Shown: positions 35,326 to 48,076, counted from the first letter of the stretch. The stretch: DNA of 64,000 bases from Symsagittifera roscoffensis (GCF_963678635.1 NC_087062.1:99127705-99191704); one strand, 5' to 3'. The notes: generated by a model from the sequence alone, not told the origin. A program made the numbers and translations.

Positions 35326-35856
35326 TTGTTCCGACTTTCGATACGAAAATAACAGAATATTTGCGCTCGTGGTGGGTTTTTTTTTCTTCAGACAAATGTC
35401 GACTTTTTAACTAGCCAGTTTTGACGGAATTTTTGAATATCATTCGAAAGCTATTGTTGCCCTGTGCTCAAATATGAAAAAATATTTTACCTGCGATCAT
35501 TTTTTGTAAAGTTATAGGGGTTTAAAAATTGCCATTTCGGCCAATTTGGGACAATTAACGCGCAATATATTTCGCGCTATTAACGCGTAAGCGGAGAGTT
35601 AATCCGTCGTAAAATTGTTCCAAATTGGTTGAAAGAAGCTTATTTGCCATAATTGATTTGTTACAAGGAGCGAGTTCTATCTTTTTGTACTTTATATGGC
35701 GTGAGGGGGGATAATTTTCATAAAAAGTTTCAAATTTTAAAAAGTTTTTTCTTTTTATTTTATTACATTCTTTTTTTTGATGTTATTACTGCTCCATAAA
35801 ACCTTAAAAGGCAGTCGGAACATTCAGGGCGTCGCCCTGATACGAGCAGTCTTGTT
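35326..35856 (+). mobile_element. Family 1 element, full copy, plus orientation
   Basis: It starts TTGTTCCGACTTTCGATACG and ends CCCTGATACGAGCAGTCTTG. It is one of the best preserved copies and useful for a consensus. Confidence 0.7.
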
Positions 35857-36182
35857 TCGATTTAGGATCAATTGAAATTTCCGATAATTCAATTCGACTT
35901 TGAAGCTTATGTAGGAATCAAAAGAGATTATATTCCGTCCGTTCAACAGATTTCACTAGCTGAAAACTGTTTTAAATGTCTTCTCTCTCTTTTCTCTCTC
36001 TTAAAAAGAAGCGAGTCACCCTCAAAAACCAAATTTTCGAGTAGCCTAATTCCTAAAACAGTATTAGAAGCTGTTTTTTTGCTGTTTTTATAACTGCTAC
36101 ATTTAGGCTCTAATTTTAGACTCTTAAAAATTGTTCAAAGATGCTTTTCGACGAGGTAAACTGAACTACAGACTGAAAACCA

Positions 36183-36669
36183 AACAATACTGCTCGTATA
36201 CTCGGCTGAAGCCTTGATTGTTCCGACTGCACATTAAGGCCAACTTAATTATTGGCTGAAATTTTGGCGAAATTGTCGGAAAAAAAACAAAAAAAAATTA
36301 TTTGTTCATTTTTATTTTTAGTTTATCCTCCTCATGCTATGTAAAATACATATACGTGTATTTAGCATCTAGTATTCAAATAACACTGCGAATGACCAAT
36401 ACCACCAAGTCAATTTAGAACGCATTAATCCGCCGCTTACGCGTGTTATAACAGTTATAAAAACGCATAGATCGGGCGCTAATTATCTCAAATAGCAATT
36501 TTGAATCCGCCACAAAAATTATCACAGGTCAAGTTTTTTTTTTTAAATTTGCGCTGAAGAAAACAATATTTTCCATATGGTATGAGAATGCCGTCAAACG
36601 TTTAGTTAACAGTTTGAAAACTGACTGAATAAAAAAAAAAATTCACACTTTCTCCAAAAGTTCGAACAA
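36183..36669 (-). mobile_element. Family 1 element, divergent subfamily, minus orientation
   Basis: It starts AACAATACTGCTCGTATACT, keeps GATTGTTCCGACTG and the general order of internal blocks, and ends AAAGTTCGAACAA. Its interior differs strongly from the main family. Confidence 0.5.
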
Positions 36670-36682
36670 ATGGCTTATGCTC

Positions 36683-36975
36683 AACAAGACTGCTCGTAAC
36701 AAGGCAAAGCCCTGAAAGTTTTGACTGCTTTTTAAGGTCTATGGAGTAGTTTTTTAATTCCTTTTCTGAGATCTTTCTAAAATCATCCCTCTACACGCCG
36801 TATTAAGTGCAAAATGTGATAAAATTTCGCTCCTAGTATCGTAGTAACTATAACAACAAGCATGTTCCAAGCAATTTGAAACAGTTTCTAAGGCATATTA
36901 AATCTCCGCTCACTCATCAAAAAGACTGCTCGTACGAGGGCAAAGCTTAATGATCCGACTATGCATAAATTGGTC
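36683..36975 (-). mobile_element. Two family 1 fragments in tandem, minus orientation
   Basis: The first (36,683-36,917) runs from AACAAGACTGCTCG to TAAATCTCCGCTC. The second (36,919-36,975) restarts with AAAAGACTGCTCGTACGAGG. The same end repeated side by side suggests insertion next to an existing copy. Confidence 0.5.
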
Positions 36976-37374
36976 TTCTGTTAATGCAAATTTTGACAAA
37001 CTATGCATTTTAAGCTGAATATTATGAATCGTGTTTGGAACGAATAATAAGATCAAATAGCCTGCCTAAATTGAATTTGGAACTACTTTGTGGTACGGGA
37101 TGACTCCCCACTCGTAAATAATGCGCGTTGAGCTTTCAGTATCACTCAATCCTCTGCAACACACACACAAAAAAGAAAAAGCTGAGAAACTTTCTGAAAA
37201 AAATAAAAATTTGCCGTCTCTATGATTTATCAAGTTTTTTGACTTGTTTACTTTAAATCAAACTAAATTTTTTTGTTACATTGTTTGATATGATAAAACA
37301 TATCATAAGGTTTAAACGGAAATGCCGAGGGAGGGGGGGCAAATCTGGGAATCCCTTTTTTACCCAACCGGACT

Positions 37375-37456
37375 ATGACTGGATTTGAATTTAACACCTC
37401 AACCTCTTATTAGCCTTATGTGTGCTTGCACAGCTTTGCCAAACTAGACACTGGCA
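37375..37456 (-). repeat. Degraded tRNA-like sequence
   Basis: On the minus strand TGTCTAGTTTGGCAAAGC resembles a D-arm. TAAGAGGTTGAGGTG followed by AATTCAAATCC resembles a Ser-type anticodon arm to T-arm with a small insertion. It is too degraded to be a tRNA gene. Confidence 0.3.
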
Positions 37457-38672
37457 GTTGCATAGTTATGGTAATATCAAATTAAACTGGCTTTACAAAA
37501 AAAATCATTCTAATTGGGAGGTCGCTGATATTCTGATTTCATATCGAAAAAAAAAAAGAAACATAAATTCATTTCCCTGGTCGAAGTTGAATGTATCATT
37601 ATCATTGCATTGTTTTGACATGTATCAGGAATGTACCTGACCAAATGCATAGATTAACTATGTTTTTTCTATGTTCATTTTTTTTCTGTCACTTAATACG
37701 AAAACATTGATGTGACATTGATGAAACACCGATGTGACATCTATATTATGACAGTGTTGTTACATTGATGTTACATCGATTAAACATCTATTTTACATCC
37801 ATGTTTAAACTAAATTTCAATTTTTACGAAGTTTCGATTTGTTTCTAAAGTTTTTTGTGCGTGTCGTTACAAACGATAAAAAACGATTGAAATGGCTTTA
37901 CAGTATAAAAATCTGCTAGAAACTACGTGAACGCGCGTTTTTTTTTTGCAAAAAGTTCAGTTTGACACGGTTAGGCCTGGGAAAAATTGGTCTTGAGTAA
38001 CTGAATTTGTTTTGAAATGGTTGATTTTCTTTGAAAAACTGCAAAAGAAATTTTTTCGTTCAAAATTTCTATTCATCCCCAAAGCTAAAAACAACCTAAG
38101 AACTCAGTTTTTTGTCGCAAAAAATTTGAAAGATGCTAGTTTTGGTAGTTGGAAGGCTCGATTTTTTTTGTCTAGAAACAGGGCATTTTAGATTGGAAAA
38201 TGGAAAAGAATGTGTAGTTTTTAATAAACTGAAGCATCTCCCCACAGCTAAGAATCAGCAAAAACAATTTAAAAACGCATTTTTTCCGCAAAAAAATAGA
38301 AATATACTAGCGTTGGTAGTTAGAAGGCTTGTTTTTCTTCCCAGATCAATTCAAAATGAATCAAAACAACAACCACGAACCAATTTTCTTGTTACCGGAG
38401 AGTTTTCATTGTAATCGGAATATTTATGCTCGGTGTGGTCATTTAGTCAATTTTCGGCAATTTATTTAGTCAATATGCGGAAATTTATTTAGTCAATTTT
38501 CGGCAATCCAAATAATAATTTTCAACAAAAAAAAACTAAACCCTTTGAAGATATTGGTTTCCTGAGTCCAAATATTAACAGATATTTACCTCTGCTTATT
38601 TTTTCAAAAAGTTCTGGAAGTTTGAATATTGCCAATATTGCCATATTCTGGACTAAATTATGCTGAAAGCGT

Positions 38673-39220
38673 AACAAGACTGCTTGTATCAGGGCGAGGC
38701 CCTGAATGTTCTGACTGCCTTTTAAGGTCTATGGAGTAGAAATAACATGTATGCAATGTAAAAAAAAAGAAAAAAAAAGAAAAAATAAACTAAAAAAAAT
38801 AAAATAAATATTTTTAAATTTAGGATTTTTGCAAAAATCATCACCCCACACGCCATATTAAGTTTAAAGTGATAAATTTTGCTCCTAGTAACAAATCAAT
38901 TATGGCAAATAAGCTTCTTTCAACCAATTTGGAGCGATTTCTAAGACGGATTAAATCTCCGCTTACGCGTTAATAGGACGAAATATATCGCGCGTTAATT
39001 GCCCCAAATTGACCAAAATGACTATGTTTAACCCCCTATTACTTTACAAAAATTGATCTTTGGGCAAATATTTTTTCAATTTCAAGCTCAGGAAAAATGA
39101 ATAATAAAAAAAAACTTTTGTCAAAAATGGCTATTGAAAAAGTCGAAATTTGTCTGAAGGAAAAAAAAGCTTCTCGAGCACAAATATCCCGCTACTTTCG
39201 TTACGAAAGTCGGAATAACA
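38673..39220 (-). mobile_element. Family 1 element, full copy, minus orientation
   Basis: It starts AACAAGACTGCTTGTATCAG and ends GTTACGAAAGTCGGAATAAC. It includes CTCCGCTTACGCGTTAAT and AATATATCGCGCGTTAAT. The plus frame 39,097-39,297 is repeat-derived. Confidence 0.7.
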
Positions 39221-40719
39221 AGATTAATGCTGAAAACTTAAAAACAAATGTTTTTGCGTGGCGAATTATCCCGCTCAACAATATGCGTCCAAATTGAATT
39301 GAGGCAAGATAATTGGTCGTATTAGTTTCGTAGAACTCAAATTTTTACACCATGGATGAACATCGTTAAAGTGGCACTGCAACATGAATGATACATGTAT
39401 GCAAAAAAATGAAAGACCTATGATGAATTTCTGAATTGCAATGCAGCTTCAACCCGGGTTTACAAAAGGCCACCGCGAAAATGCAGAAGAGTTCGAAAAT
39501 GCAGCAGAGTGCGTTTTGTTTTAATTGACTGAAGAGGATTTGTCTTTTCAAATGGCGCATAGCTTCTCCTGTATACAAATTTTGGTCTCAAATTGGCTTC
39601 CGAGAACAAGGAAATTGCTTCTTAGAAATTCAATCTACGGATGTGTTTAAACAATTGTGCCAACTATATCTCAGCTCATAAAAAAAAACAAATTGACCAA
39701 GCGGGGATTCATGATTCAATTTGCACGCAAAACGAAACCTACGCCTTTGTTTTTAATTTGTGATTTATCCCCGCGGAATGCCGTGCACAGATCAGATAGT
39801 CGAATAACCCGAAGGCCGCAAAATTAGTTCGAACAGTTCATGCATTTTAACTTGAACATTTTAGTTCTATAACCTTATAATCTTTTATATAAAATTTTTT
39901 ATCATCTGTAGTAATCACATTTGTTTTGTTTCATAAAATTTTCTGTAAACTTAAAATTTCATAGAATGTATGCTTATAATTTTTGGCTTGAAAATAAAAA
40001 TATTATGAACTATTATTATTATTTTTTTGTGAAAATTATAATTATTTTTTTTATTTCTGGAAACTTGTCACGATCTAAACAAATGCACATCAATTTTTCA
40101 TCTGCTGCAGAACTATTGACTTGTTTTTCTTAAAAGATTTCCATTTTGTGAAGCTTACAAAATTTAGCAGCAGCAGGAATTGGTAAATTGGTATCATGTT
40201 GATGTATTGATTGCATTGTCTGGTGATGATTACCTTTTAATCTTGTTATTACCAAGAGCGCCGTGTACCTCCCAACAATCTACACATCCTGAAAAAAAGG
40301 TCACCTATTCTGTTCATACTTTGTAATTAAAGTCTCACCAACTACCTGGCTGGGTCAAATGGTTTGTTTCCCCCAACAAACCCTTCTAAAGGAATATTGA
40401 ATTATCTTTTTGCAAAATTTATCTTCAGCTAAAAGCCTTTGTAGTTAAGAGCATATCTCTGAATTATGGGAACTTGTAAACTGAACTGACATCCCTTCTC
40501 AAAATGGGAAAATGCATGTATATAAAATCATCTAATATTACATCCGCATATTTTTACTCTTCGATTGCATAGACTGAAACTTCAAAAAATGTACTTTTTT
40601 AAATTAAAGTTGCGTATTCGTCATACATTTTTAACGGCCTTTTTCTAAATACGGCTATTTTCAATTAAAAAAAAGAAATGTCGTACTGACATTATAAAAA
40701 AGAGAAAAAAAGCAGACCA

Positions 40720-41420
40720 AAGGCGGATTTAGGTTTTTCCCGAGGGAGTGGGGTGGGGTGTTTTTAAAAAATCGAGATAATTGTTGAATTTTTTTTAAGT
40801 CGACCAAAATGATTTTCCGAGCTGTACAAATTTCTAAACCGCAGGCAAATTTTTGAAAAAAAAAACAAAAAAGCTGTCTTCGAGCACTTTTGAAAGGTTT
40901 TGGCATATAAATCGTGCATTTTTAACGCGCTACCACCCCCTCAGGAATTTAACGCGCTACCACCCCCTCAGGGGCGGATCTAGGATTTTCTCGAGGGGGG
41001 ATTTTCAAAAAAAATTCATTTTTTTTAGGTCGATCAAATTAACTTTCCGAGCTCTCCTAAAGCACTAAAAAGACGCTGTTTTGGCCAAATTTTCTGCGTC
41101 GCAGGCCAACTTTTGAAAGAACAGGTCAAAAAAGCTGTTTTTGGGCACTTTTTGGAAAATTTTGACAAAAAATGCGTTTTTTTGGAGCGCACTCCCCCTC
41201 AAATTTAATATATATTTGCGCCGAAGGTCGGCCAAAAATGGATTTCTTAAAAAGTACCAAAGGAGGGACCCTTTGGGTCGGCAGGGGGTCGTATCCCTGA
41301 GGTGAGGGAAAGCGTCCGCCATTACCCCCCCCCCCCCCCGCCCCACCCTTAATCCGCCCCTGCCCTCCACCCTCGGAACTACTCTTTATTGGCGCCAAAG
41401 GCGACCTTTGATGTTAAGCC
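40720..41420 (+). mobile_element. Family 2 MITE pair, one nested in the other
   Basis: An outer copy starts at about 40,720 (AGGCGGATTTAGG). It breaks off near 40,950 and resumes at about 41,373 with ATTGGCGCCAAAGGCG. A complete inner copy occupies 40,971-41,362, from CAGGGGCGGATCTAGG to AATCCGCCCCTG. A 22-base stretch around CGCTACCACCCCCTCAGG is duplicated just left of the inner copy. Frames on the minus strand here are repeat-derived. Confidence 0.6.
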
Positions 41421-42617
41421 AACCGAGCTGAGTGGATTTGATTTTTTTTTGCGTTAGCCGTTTTTCTGTTACTCTCAAAATATTAATTATTTCTGTTCAC
41501 GTCTTTTATAACGCGGCCATCTCATTCCAAAGCATTTACTAAGCAAAAAACAGCAGTAACTGACTGAAAATGACGCACAACTTCCACCGTTTTTTTGTTG
41601 ACTCGATAAAATGTCGCTTATTGTCAGGCTGAAATAGTAATTAGAGTATCAAGTTGTACCAGTTTTTCCTGTCTTCACTTATCATTAGGTTAAAGCGCTT
41701 ACATAAATCCGATAATCGTTTTTAATGCATTTCCCAGCAAATTGCGTATTTGGTGGGGAAAAAACGTCTCAATTTTGCTGCAAAACAAACTCAATTGTTC
41801 GCACAAAAAAGTTAAGATAAAATTACCTTAAAATAAAGTAGAACTACCTAATATCTGAACAGATCGACAAACAACAGAAGGAAAAAGGACAAAAGTCAAC
41901 GCTGGAAAAAAACTTCAAACGATTTTTTCTTGAATTTCTCTATTCTGAATTTTTAGACACATCATAAATATTGTGCCATTCAAGCACAACTTTTGCTCTA
42001 AGTCTGAGAAGATTAATAATTGATCCTCTCAATAATTGGTCCTTTTAATAATTGAGCTTCTTTACATCTTTCAAAAAGAGTCATTGCAAAAAATTTCCTT
42101 CATGTTCAAAACGCAAAAGACCATTTCGACGTCTTGCCGCTATATTTACTTTTCCATTAGGTGAATCAAGCGCGGATAAAGACAGCTCGCTTCTATTTCA
42201 CTGCTTAAAATTAATATCGGTCATTAAATTACGTCCTCCCAATTCAGGTCAGAAGAGAAGATGACCTAGGAAATTTGAGGAATTATCCTATCATATCTCG
42301 TCAAAAAGAAACCCCTTTAACCATCATCACTATCATTACTGTACTTTCCCGTTCCTGCCAAAATTCATATACCTATTCCAGATTCCATTCGATTATTTGA
42401 ATATATTACATTTCTTTTTAATATAAAAATAAAGGTTTTAAGTCTCACCTACCACCACCAGCAGAATTTAATATAATTTTTAAATAGACATTGTCTTACC
42501 GATGAAGAATTTCATCTAGGTGGAAATTCTAGATTTTCGACGCAGTTATTCATTGCATAACATCACTATTATATCATCATTGTTGCATCATCGTTATTGC
42601 ATCATCGTTATTGCATC

Positions 42618-42822
42618 ATGTCGTCGTCATTATGTGTGCCATCGGTGGGGGGTCTTTGCATATCAACCGATCTGTCCAGGATGGGCTCCTACACCGTGGC
42701 GTTGCTTGGGGACGAGAGAGTGGGCAAGACGAGCATCATGCGTCGCATGTCGGGTGCCAGGTGTCCAGAGGAGTACGTGCCCACAGTCGACGAGAACATC
42801 ACCCAAAATTTCACCCTGGGAG
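42618..42822 (+). CDS. Ras-like GTPase, coding exon 1
   Basis: This exon encodes the N-terminus, P-loop and switch I of a Ras-superfamily GTPase. From ATG 42,618 the P-loop GDERVGKTS is residues 31-39 and switch I, YVPTVDEN, is residues 53-60, with the Mg-binding Thr56 kept. The donor is GGGAG/GTAAAA, phase 1. A second ATG at 42,681 has a better Kozak context (A at -3, G at +4) and gives the usual Ras-like start MGSYTVALL, so the 21-residue extension is uncertain. Where Ras has Gly12 and Gly13, this protein has Glu33 and Arg34. Upstream, TTATTGCATCATCG recurs up to the ATG. GC content is far above that of the surroundings. Confidence 0.85.
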
Positions 42823-43125
42823 GTAAAAAATTTATATCTTTTGAACAAACTTCGCGCGACTCAAGTCGCCACTTTCCGGAACCGTCGCAATTTTTCGCGA
42901 CTTCTATGCGCTTGCTGTATTTCGGTCCCGCATATAGACTTGGCATAGGCTATACCGCTTTTGTTGCTAGTTTGCAGTTTTTTTATTTTTTGAAATTTTC
43001 ATCACAAATAACTTGCATTTCAGCATCATTTGATAATCCGTATTTAAAGACTAACGTGTGAGGACAAAAGTAAACTTTTCATCAATCCACTATCGACTAT
43101 ACTGACTCAGATTTATCCAGAATTC

Positions 43126-43407
43126 ATGGACAGTTGTGACATTGCTACATTTAGTTCAAACGTGGAAGCTCAAAACAATTGGATTGTAAAAAAAATTCCA
43201 GAAAAAACTAGAGGGGGGATTTTTCTCACTCGATTAAATTTAATTCGGTTAATCAGCGTCAGCGGAGAAAGTACAGAAGACAATTTGGAATATATCCGAC
43301 TGATCCTGACGAAAGCGGAAATTAACGGCTGCAAATCTGAAGAACTTTTTTTTGTTGTTACCCTAAGTCTTGTTTTTTCTTCAGTCTTTAGTTTTCAATT
43401 TTTATAA
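43126..43407 (+). CDS. Isolated open frame in intron 1 (unknown)
   Basis: 93 codons from ATG 43,126. The middle, SGESTEDNLEYIRLILTKAE, has protein-like charge and codon balance; the end is hydrophobic and T-rich, like non-coding DNA. An acceptor-like TATACTGACTCAG lies 21 bases upstream in frame. It cannot be spliced in frame to Ras exon 1. It could be a small nested gene, a remnant of a mobile element, or chance. Confidence 0.22.
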   Translation: MDSCDIATFSSNVEAQNNWIVKKIPEKTRGGIFLTRLNLIRLISVSGESTEDNLEYIRLILTKAEINGCKSEELFFVVTLSLVFSSVFSFQFL

Positions 43408-43710
43408 CGTTTTCTATCTTGCAAGCATTCTACCGTGCGTTGAAAATTTGCCTATTTATTTTGAGATCCAGATAAAAAAAGACTATTTTATAATTAAAAC
43501 TGTTCTTCTAATTCAAGACTGCTTATCAGGACAAAGCTCTGAAAATTTTGTTTGCCTTTTTGCTTGCTCAAGACGATGACAGCGTTTTTGGTGGAACATG
43601 GTTAAAGTAGCCGAAAGAAAAGTTTTAACTTTTTCATTCCGAGCTCCAAATTGAGTCATTCCGCATGAGGCGTACCGATCTGCATGTGAGTCGACCAGCA
43701 TGTGCATTTG

Positions 43711-44715
43711 GGGGTCTAGGACAACAAGCCGACGGGACTTCAAGCCGAAGGGACTTCAAGCCGAAATTAAAACTTCACAAGCACCCCAAAACGCTATTTT
43801 ATCATCTGCAAAATGTTGCTTTTCTAAAATTTTGGCAAGTTTAGTCCATACTAAGAGTTATTCATGACAATGCACCACTTGTGATTCGCATCCGTTAATA
43901 ACATCAGCCGGTTTTTGAAATGCATAAATTATAAACATGAAAAACGCCTTCAACCATGCTTTACTTTTCAACTTTCCGGAACATCATTTGGAAGCTTAAA
44001 TTATATGCAAACGCCAATAACTAGTGAAGAAAGGTCATGAAATTCAGAAATTCTTTAAAAAAGTTTTCAAATTGTTCATATTTCACAACTTTATAAGGAA
44101 TTATTCGGCTTGAAGTCCCTAATTATACAATTCGGCTTGAAGTCCCGTCGGCATGATGTCCGGCACCCGCATTTGGAACAGTTCCTTTTTGATTTATTTA
44201 ATCGTGGCATCGGCAAGTTTCATTTCAAACGCCACATTTTGATTTCAAACGCGGCGTTGACAAAATTCAATCCTATGCAGCATTGGCAGAGTGGGTGCCG
44301 ATTATCAAGCCGACGGGACTTCAAGTCGAATCGTCAAATTAGGGACTTGTGAAATATGATTAATTTGAAAATTCTATTGAAGAATTTCAGGATTTTTCTT
44401 CACTAGTTATTGGCGTTTTCATAAAAACCTATCCTCCAAATGATGTTTAGGAAAGTTGAAAAATAAAACACGGTTGAAAGCGTTTTTCATGTTTTTAATT
44501 TATGCATTTCAAAAACCGGCTGATGTTATTAACGGATGCCAATCCCAAGTGGTGCATTGTCATGAATAACGCATTTGATGGACTAAACTTGCCTAAATTT
44601 TTGAAAAGCAACGTTTAACAGATGATAAAATAGTGTTTTGATGTACTTGTGAAGTTCTAATTTCGGCTTGAAGTCCCTTCGGCTTGAAGTCCCGTCGGCC
44701 TGTTGTCCTAGACCC
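43711..44715. mobile_element. Foldback element with about 430-460-bp inverted arms
   Basis: The left arm (43,711-44,170) and right arm (44,291-44,715) are reverse complements with small differences, around a core of about 120 bases. The tips read GGGTCTAGGACAACA and TGTTGTCCTAGACCC. The arms carry repeated GGGACTTCAAGCCGA units, two at each outer tip and more at the inner ends. No coding capacity was seen in the core. The minus frame 44,583-44,783 and plus frame 44,110-44,352 are artefacts. Confidence 0.75.
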
Positions 44716-45237
44716 TGGCAAAGTAGCCACGCGTACTGAACTTTTTCCAAAATTTCCCGTCTGATCATATATTTTTCAGACATTAGCTGTTTTCCAGCTC
44801 TGAACAGGGGCGTTTAACAGTGCCGAAGTACAGCAGTGCGGAAAAAGGCGGGAAAACTTCAGAATAATTTAAACGCATTTTCAAAGAGCGGGAAATTACT
44901 GACGCTGATAATCAAAGAAAATCACTCCAATTTTGGCGCCAAAATGTCTGCAACTGCAAATTAAACAATTATTTTCGCGCCAAAACCTCTAAATTGCAAA
45001 TTTTCTCGCTCAAAATCATTAAGTGTCACTTAAGATTGTAAATGTTCGCCGTTCAATTTTTGATTGCCGCACTTAATATGTTGCAAATTTTTTCATATTT
45101 TCAGCACTGTTGAACAAAGTTTTCATTTTCGGCACTGTTGAACTCATTTTTTTCGACACTCTTGTACTGCCCCCTCTGGACATATCTGTTTCGCATGTGA
45201 TCACATCCGCAAACATTGCCGTTTGCAGACTACCTGA

Positions 45238-45328
45238 TTCAGACATGACTATACATGGTCAGACATGACTATACCTGGTTCGACATGACTATACCTGGTC
45301 AGACATGACTGTACCTGGTCAGACATGA
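45238..45328. repeat. 20-bp tandem repeat, about 4.5 units
   Basis: Units of CAGACATGACTATACCTGGT repeat head to tail with one or two substitutions each. It lies in intron 1 of the Ras-like gene. Confidence 0.8.
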
Positions 45329-46296
45329 CGTAATTTCTCTACAGATAAAAGATTTTTTATTTCTTTTGTTAGAAATTATCCCTTTTGATTCTGAAAAACC
45401 AAAATAAGATGTTTTTCTAAAATAATTTTTCGAAAAGAATTTTAAGTTTTGTAATGTGTCTTGTTGTTAGATAAATAACAAGAAAATTTCATTGGTGGTA
45501 ATAATTGTAAGAAAATGTGCAAACTTTCATAGTTTCTCTTACGTGCATTTTTTCCGTATCTCGTGGGGGGGGGGGGGTAAATTTTTAAGAAAGTCTATTA
45601 TTTTTAAGTATAGATAATAAATTTTTCAACATGTAGGGAAATTTTAGAGAAAATCTATTATCAATAAATATATATATAATAATACCCTTCCAGTGTTGTT
45701 TTTTACAGTCTCCTTCCAAGTTTCCTTATTTACAGTTCTTCATTCTATAAATAGAGTTTTTGCTGGTATGATTGTACCAAAATTCGATGGAAGTCAATGG
45801 AGTTGAGAAGTTGAAATATTGTTGGTAATTTACAATGCAATAGCTTCCACTTTTGAATAAATTCGCTTAATTGAAATGTCGATTATTTGTCTTATATCAT
45901 AATTGCATCCGGATTAAGCCTAAATTATAGTCTTTAGGTTATAAGTGTTAAATTACAGTGCTAGAGCAATAAATCAATTATGCAAAAACTAAAACCTGAA
46001 ATCATAATCGAATTGATGTCAATGCCCCATGCTGCGCTTAATTTTTTGCCGAAAATTTTACAAGTCGGGTTGATCGAAAAATAGTTTCATCGCTGCATCG
46101 CTTTTTGGTACAGGGCTTATTGCTCGTTGCAACAGTTACATGCGTAGAAATATAATTGCCGCATGCTAATCCGCCCGCCTGTTTATACACCGGCACGCAG
46201 TTTGCTTTTTCATTAAGTTACCGCACGCAAAATATTTATCACTTCGTACTAAGCCCAGCGCTGAAATTAAGAAATTTGAAAAAATCATTTGCCCCA

Positions 46297-46480
46297 TACC
46301 AGAGGCGGATTTGGAGAGAGGAACACGGGCCAAAAAAAATCGCAAATTTTTACGGTCAAAAATTTCCAAAAAGTGCCTGAAAACGCTATTTTTGACTTGT
46401 TTTTTTTTTACAGTTGTGCCTGCGGCGCAGAGAGTTTGCTTAAAACAGGGTCTTTTTAGTGCATTGGGAGACCTCGGAAA
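46297..46480 (-). mobile_element. Family 2 MITE, truncated, minus orientation
   Basis: It carries AGAGGCGGATTTGG at one end and, reversed, TGCCTGCGGCGCAGAG and AAAACAGGGTCTTTTTAGTG. It stops before the second terminus. Confidence 0.5.
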
Positions 46481-46671
46481 TTTAATTTAGATAACTTACG
46501 ACAGTTTAAGTAGTCCCAAAGTTAACTTTTTAACTTTCTTTGTTCAGGAACAAATAGTCTCAAATTGAACTTTTTTTCGAATTTGAGCACTTTGTAACAA
46601 TTTTTTTTAGACATTAGAAGAACATTCAGCCAAAATGGTTATTCGAAAATCCGAAATTTTTGTTATGAAAA

Positions 46672-47708
46672 GCAAGAATGCTCGTATATCAGGGCAAAAG
46701 CCTGAATTTTCCGACTGCCCCTTAATCCAAATCGAATAGTTTTTTTTGGAAAAAAAGTATTCAAAAACTACATACATTTTGGGCAAAATCAAAAATTAAA
46801 ATTTAATTATTTGAATCATTAGATATTAATAGGAGACTGATTAGCTAGCCTCAATTCAATTTGGAAACAATTTGTCGTGGTAGATAATTTGCCACGCATA
46901 CATAATTCGCTTTACGCTTTCAGCATTTTGAAAAACATCTTCAGAACGCGCATAAATTAGTCCGGAGCATGGCCAAATTGAAAGTTTTCAAAGTCTCAGA
47001 ACATTGCAAAAAATAATGGAAGGTCGAATATCTTTTTATGTTTGATTTCAGATAACCAAAATCTTCAATGGGGTAAAAGGTTTTTTTTGTCAAAAACTAT
47101 TATCTCGATCGCCAAAAGTTGACTGAATAAAAAAACCAAACCAAGCATAAATTCCGTTTTTTTTTTGAAAATCGAAACAATAATCACTCCGTGCACACGT
47201 CCGTGCCGCGTTATTTGAAACATCTTCTTAACTGTTTCGACTTTCGATGAAAGTGCGGAATATTTTTGCTTGTTGTGGTTTTTTTAGTCAATTTTCGACT
47301 TCTTTTTTGGCGATTTTTGATATATTTTTTATACCATCTAGAAAATATTGTAAACTTGAGCTCAAATTTAAAAGTTAATTGTTACTTTTTAGCATTTTTT
47401 GTGGTGTTATCGGGCTTTGAAAAATGCTAATTTGGCCAATTTAGGACAGTTAACGAGCGTTATATTGCATTCTTATAACACGTGCAAGCGGTATATCATT
47501 TGGTTATATTTTTAGATTACAAGACACTAAACTCATCACTTCATGGTTTATGTTAGCGTGTGGGGGGATAAAGTGAAGAAAAAAATTAGCAAAAAACGTT
47601 TTATTTTTTTTCTACTATGTCGCAACTTTTCAATCAAAAATTTTGAATCGACTTTAAAGGGCAGTCGGAACATTCAAGGCTTCGCTCTGATGTACAAGCA
47701 GTCTTGTT
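46672..47708. mobile_element. Family 1 inverted pair (minus copy then plus copy)
   Basis: A divergent minus copy (46,672-47,180) from AGCAAGAATGCTCGTATATC to ATCGAAACAA is followed by a plus copy (47,232-47,708) from CTGTTTCGACTTTCGATG to CAAGCAGTCTTGTT. The outer ends are the same terminus in opposite orientation, as in the pair near 15 kb. Confidence 0.6.
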
Positions 47709-47879
47709 TCCATATACTACCATTTTTTTGGATCATTCAGCTTGGCTGTTCAAACTTTGAAAAATTTCTGAGCATTTCATGAGATGCGGGCAATTGCAGA
47801 AAATAGGTGTTAAAGGATCGTTCTAATGGTACCAGGCCCTAAAGGATTTTTTTAGCAGCAGAATTTAGCAGAAATGGCT

Positions 47880-48076
47880 GAAATTGTACTGTTTTTTTTT
47901 CTTCAAAATTTTGCCTGCGGCGCAGAAAAGATGGCCAAAACAGGGACTAAACTATGCTTAGGGAGAGCTCAAAAATACAAAAATCAATTCGGTCCACCTA
48001 AAAAAACGTCCGCAAAATTTTCAGAAATTTTTTGAAAAATACCCGCCCCCCTTGAGAAAATCCTAGATCCGCCCTT
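47880..48076 (-). mobile_element. Family 2 MITE, truncated, minus orientation
   Basis: It contains TGCCTGCGGCGCAGAAAAG, GGGAGAGCTC and the end CCTAGATCCGCCCTTG. Confidence 0.55.

Noticed and set aside
41065-41398. Gly/Arg-rich minus frames near 41.1-41.4 kb
   Set aside because: They lie entirely within family 2 MITE sequence; the Gly runs come from a C tract.
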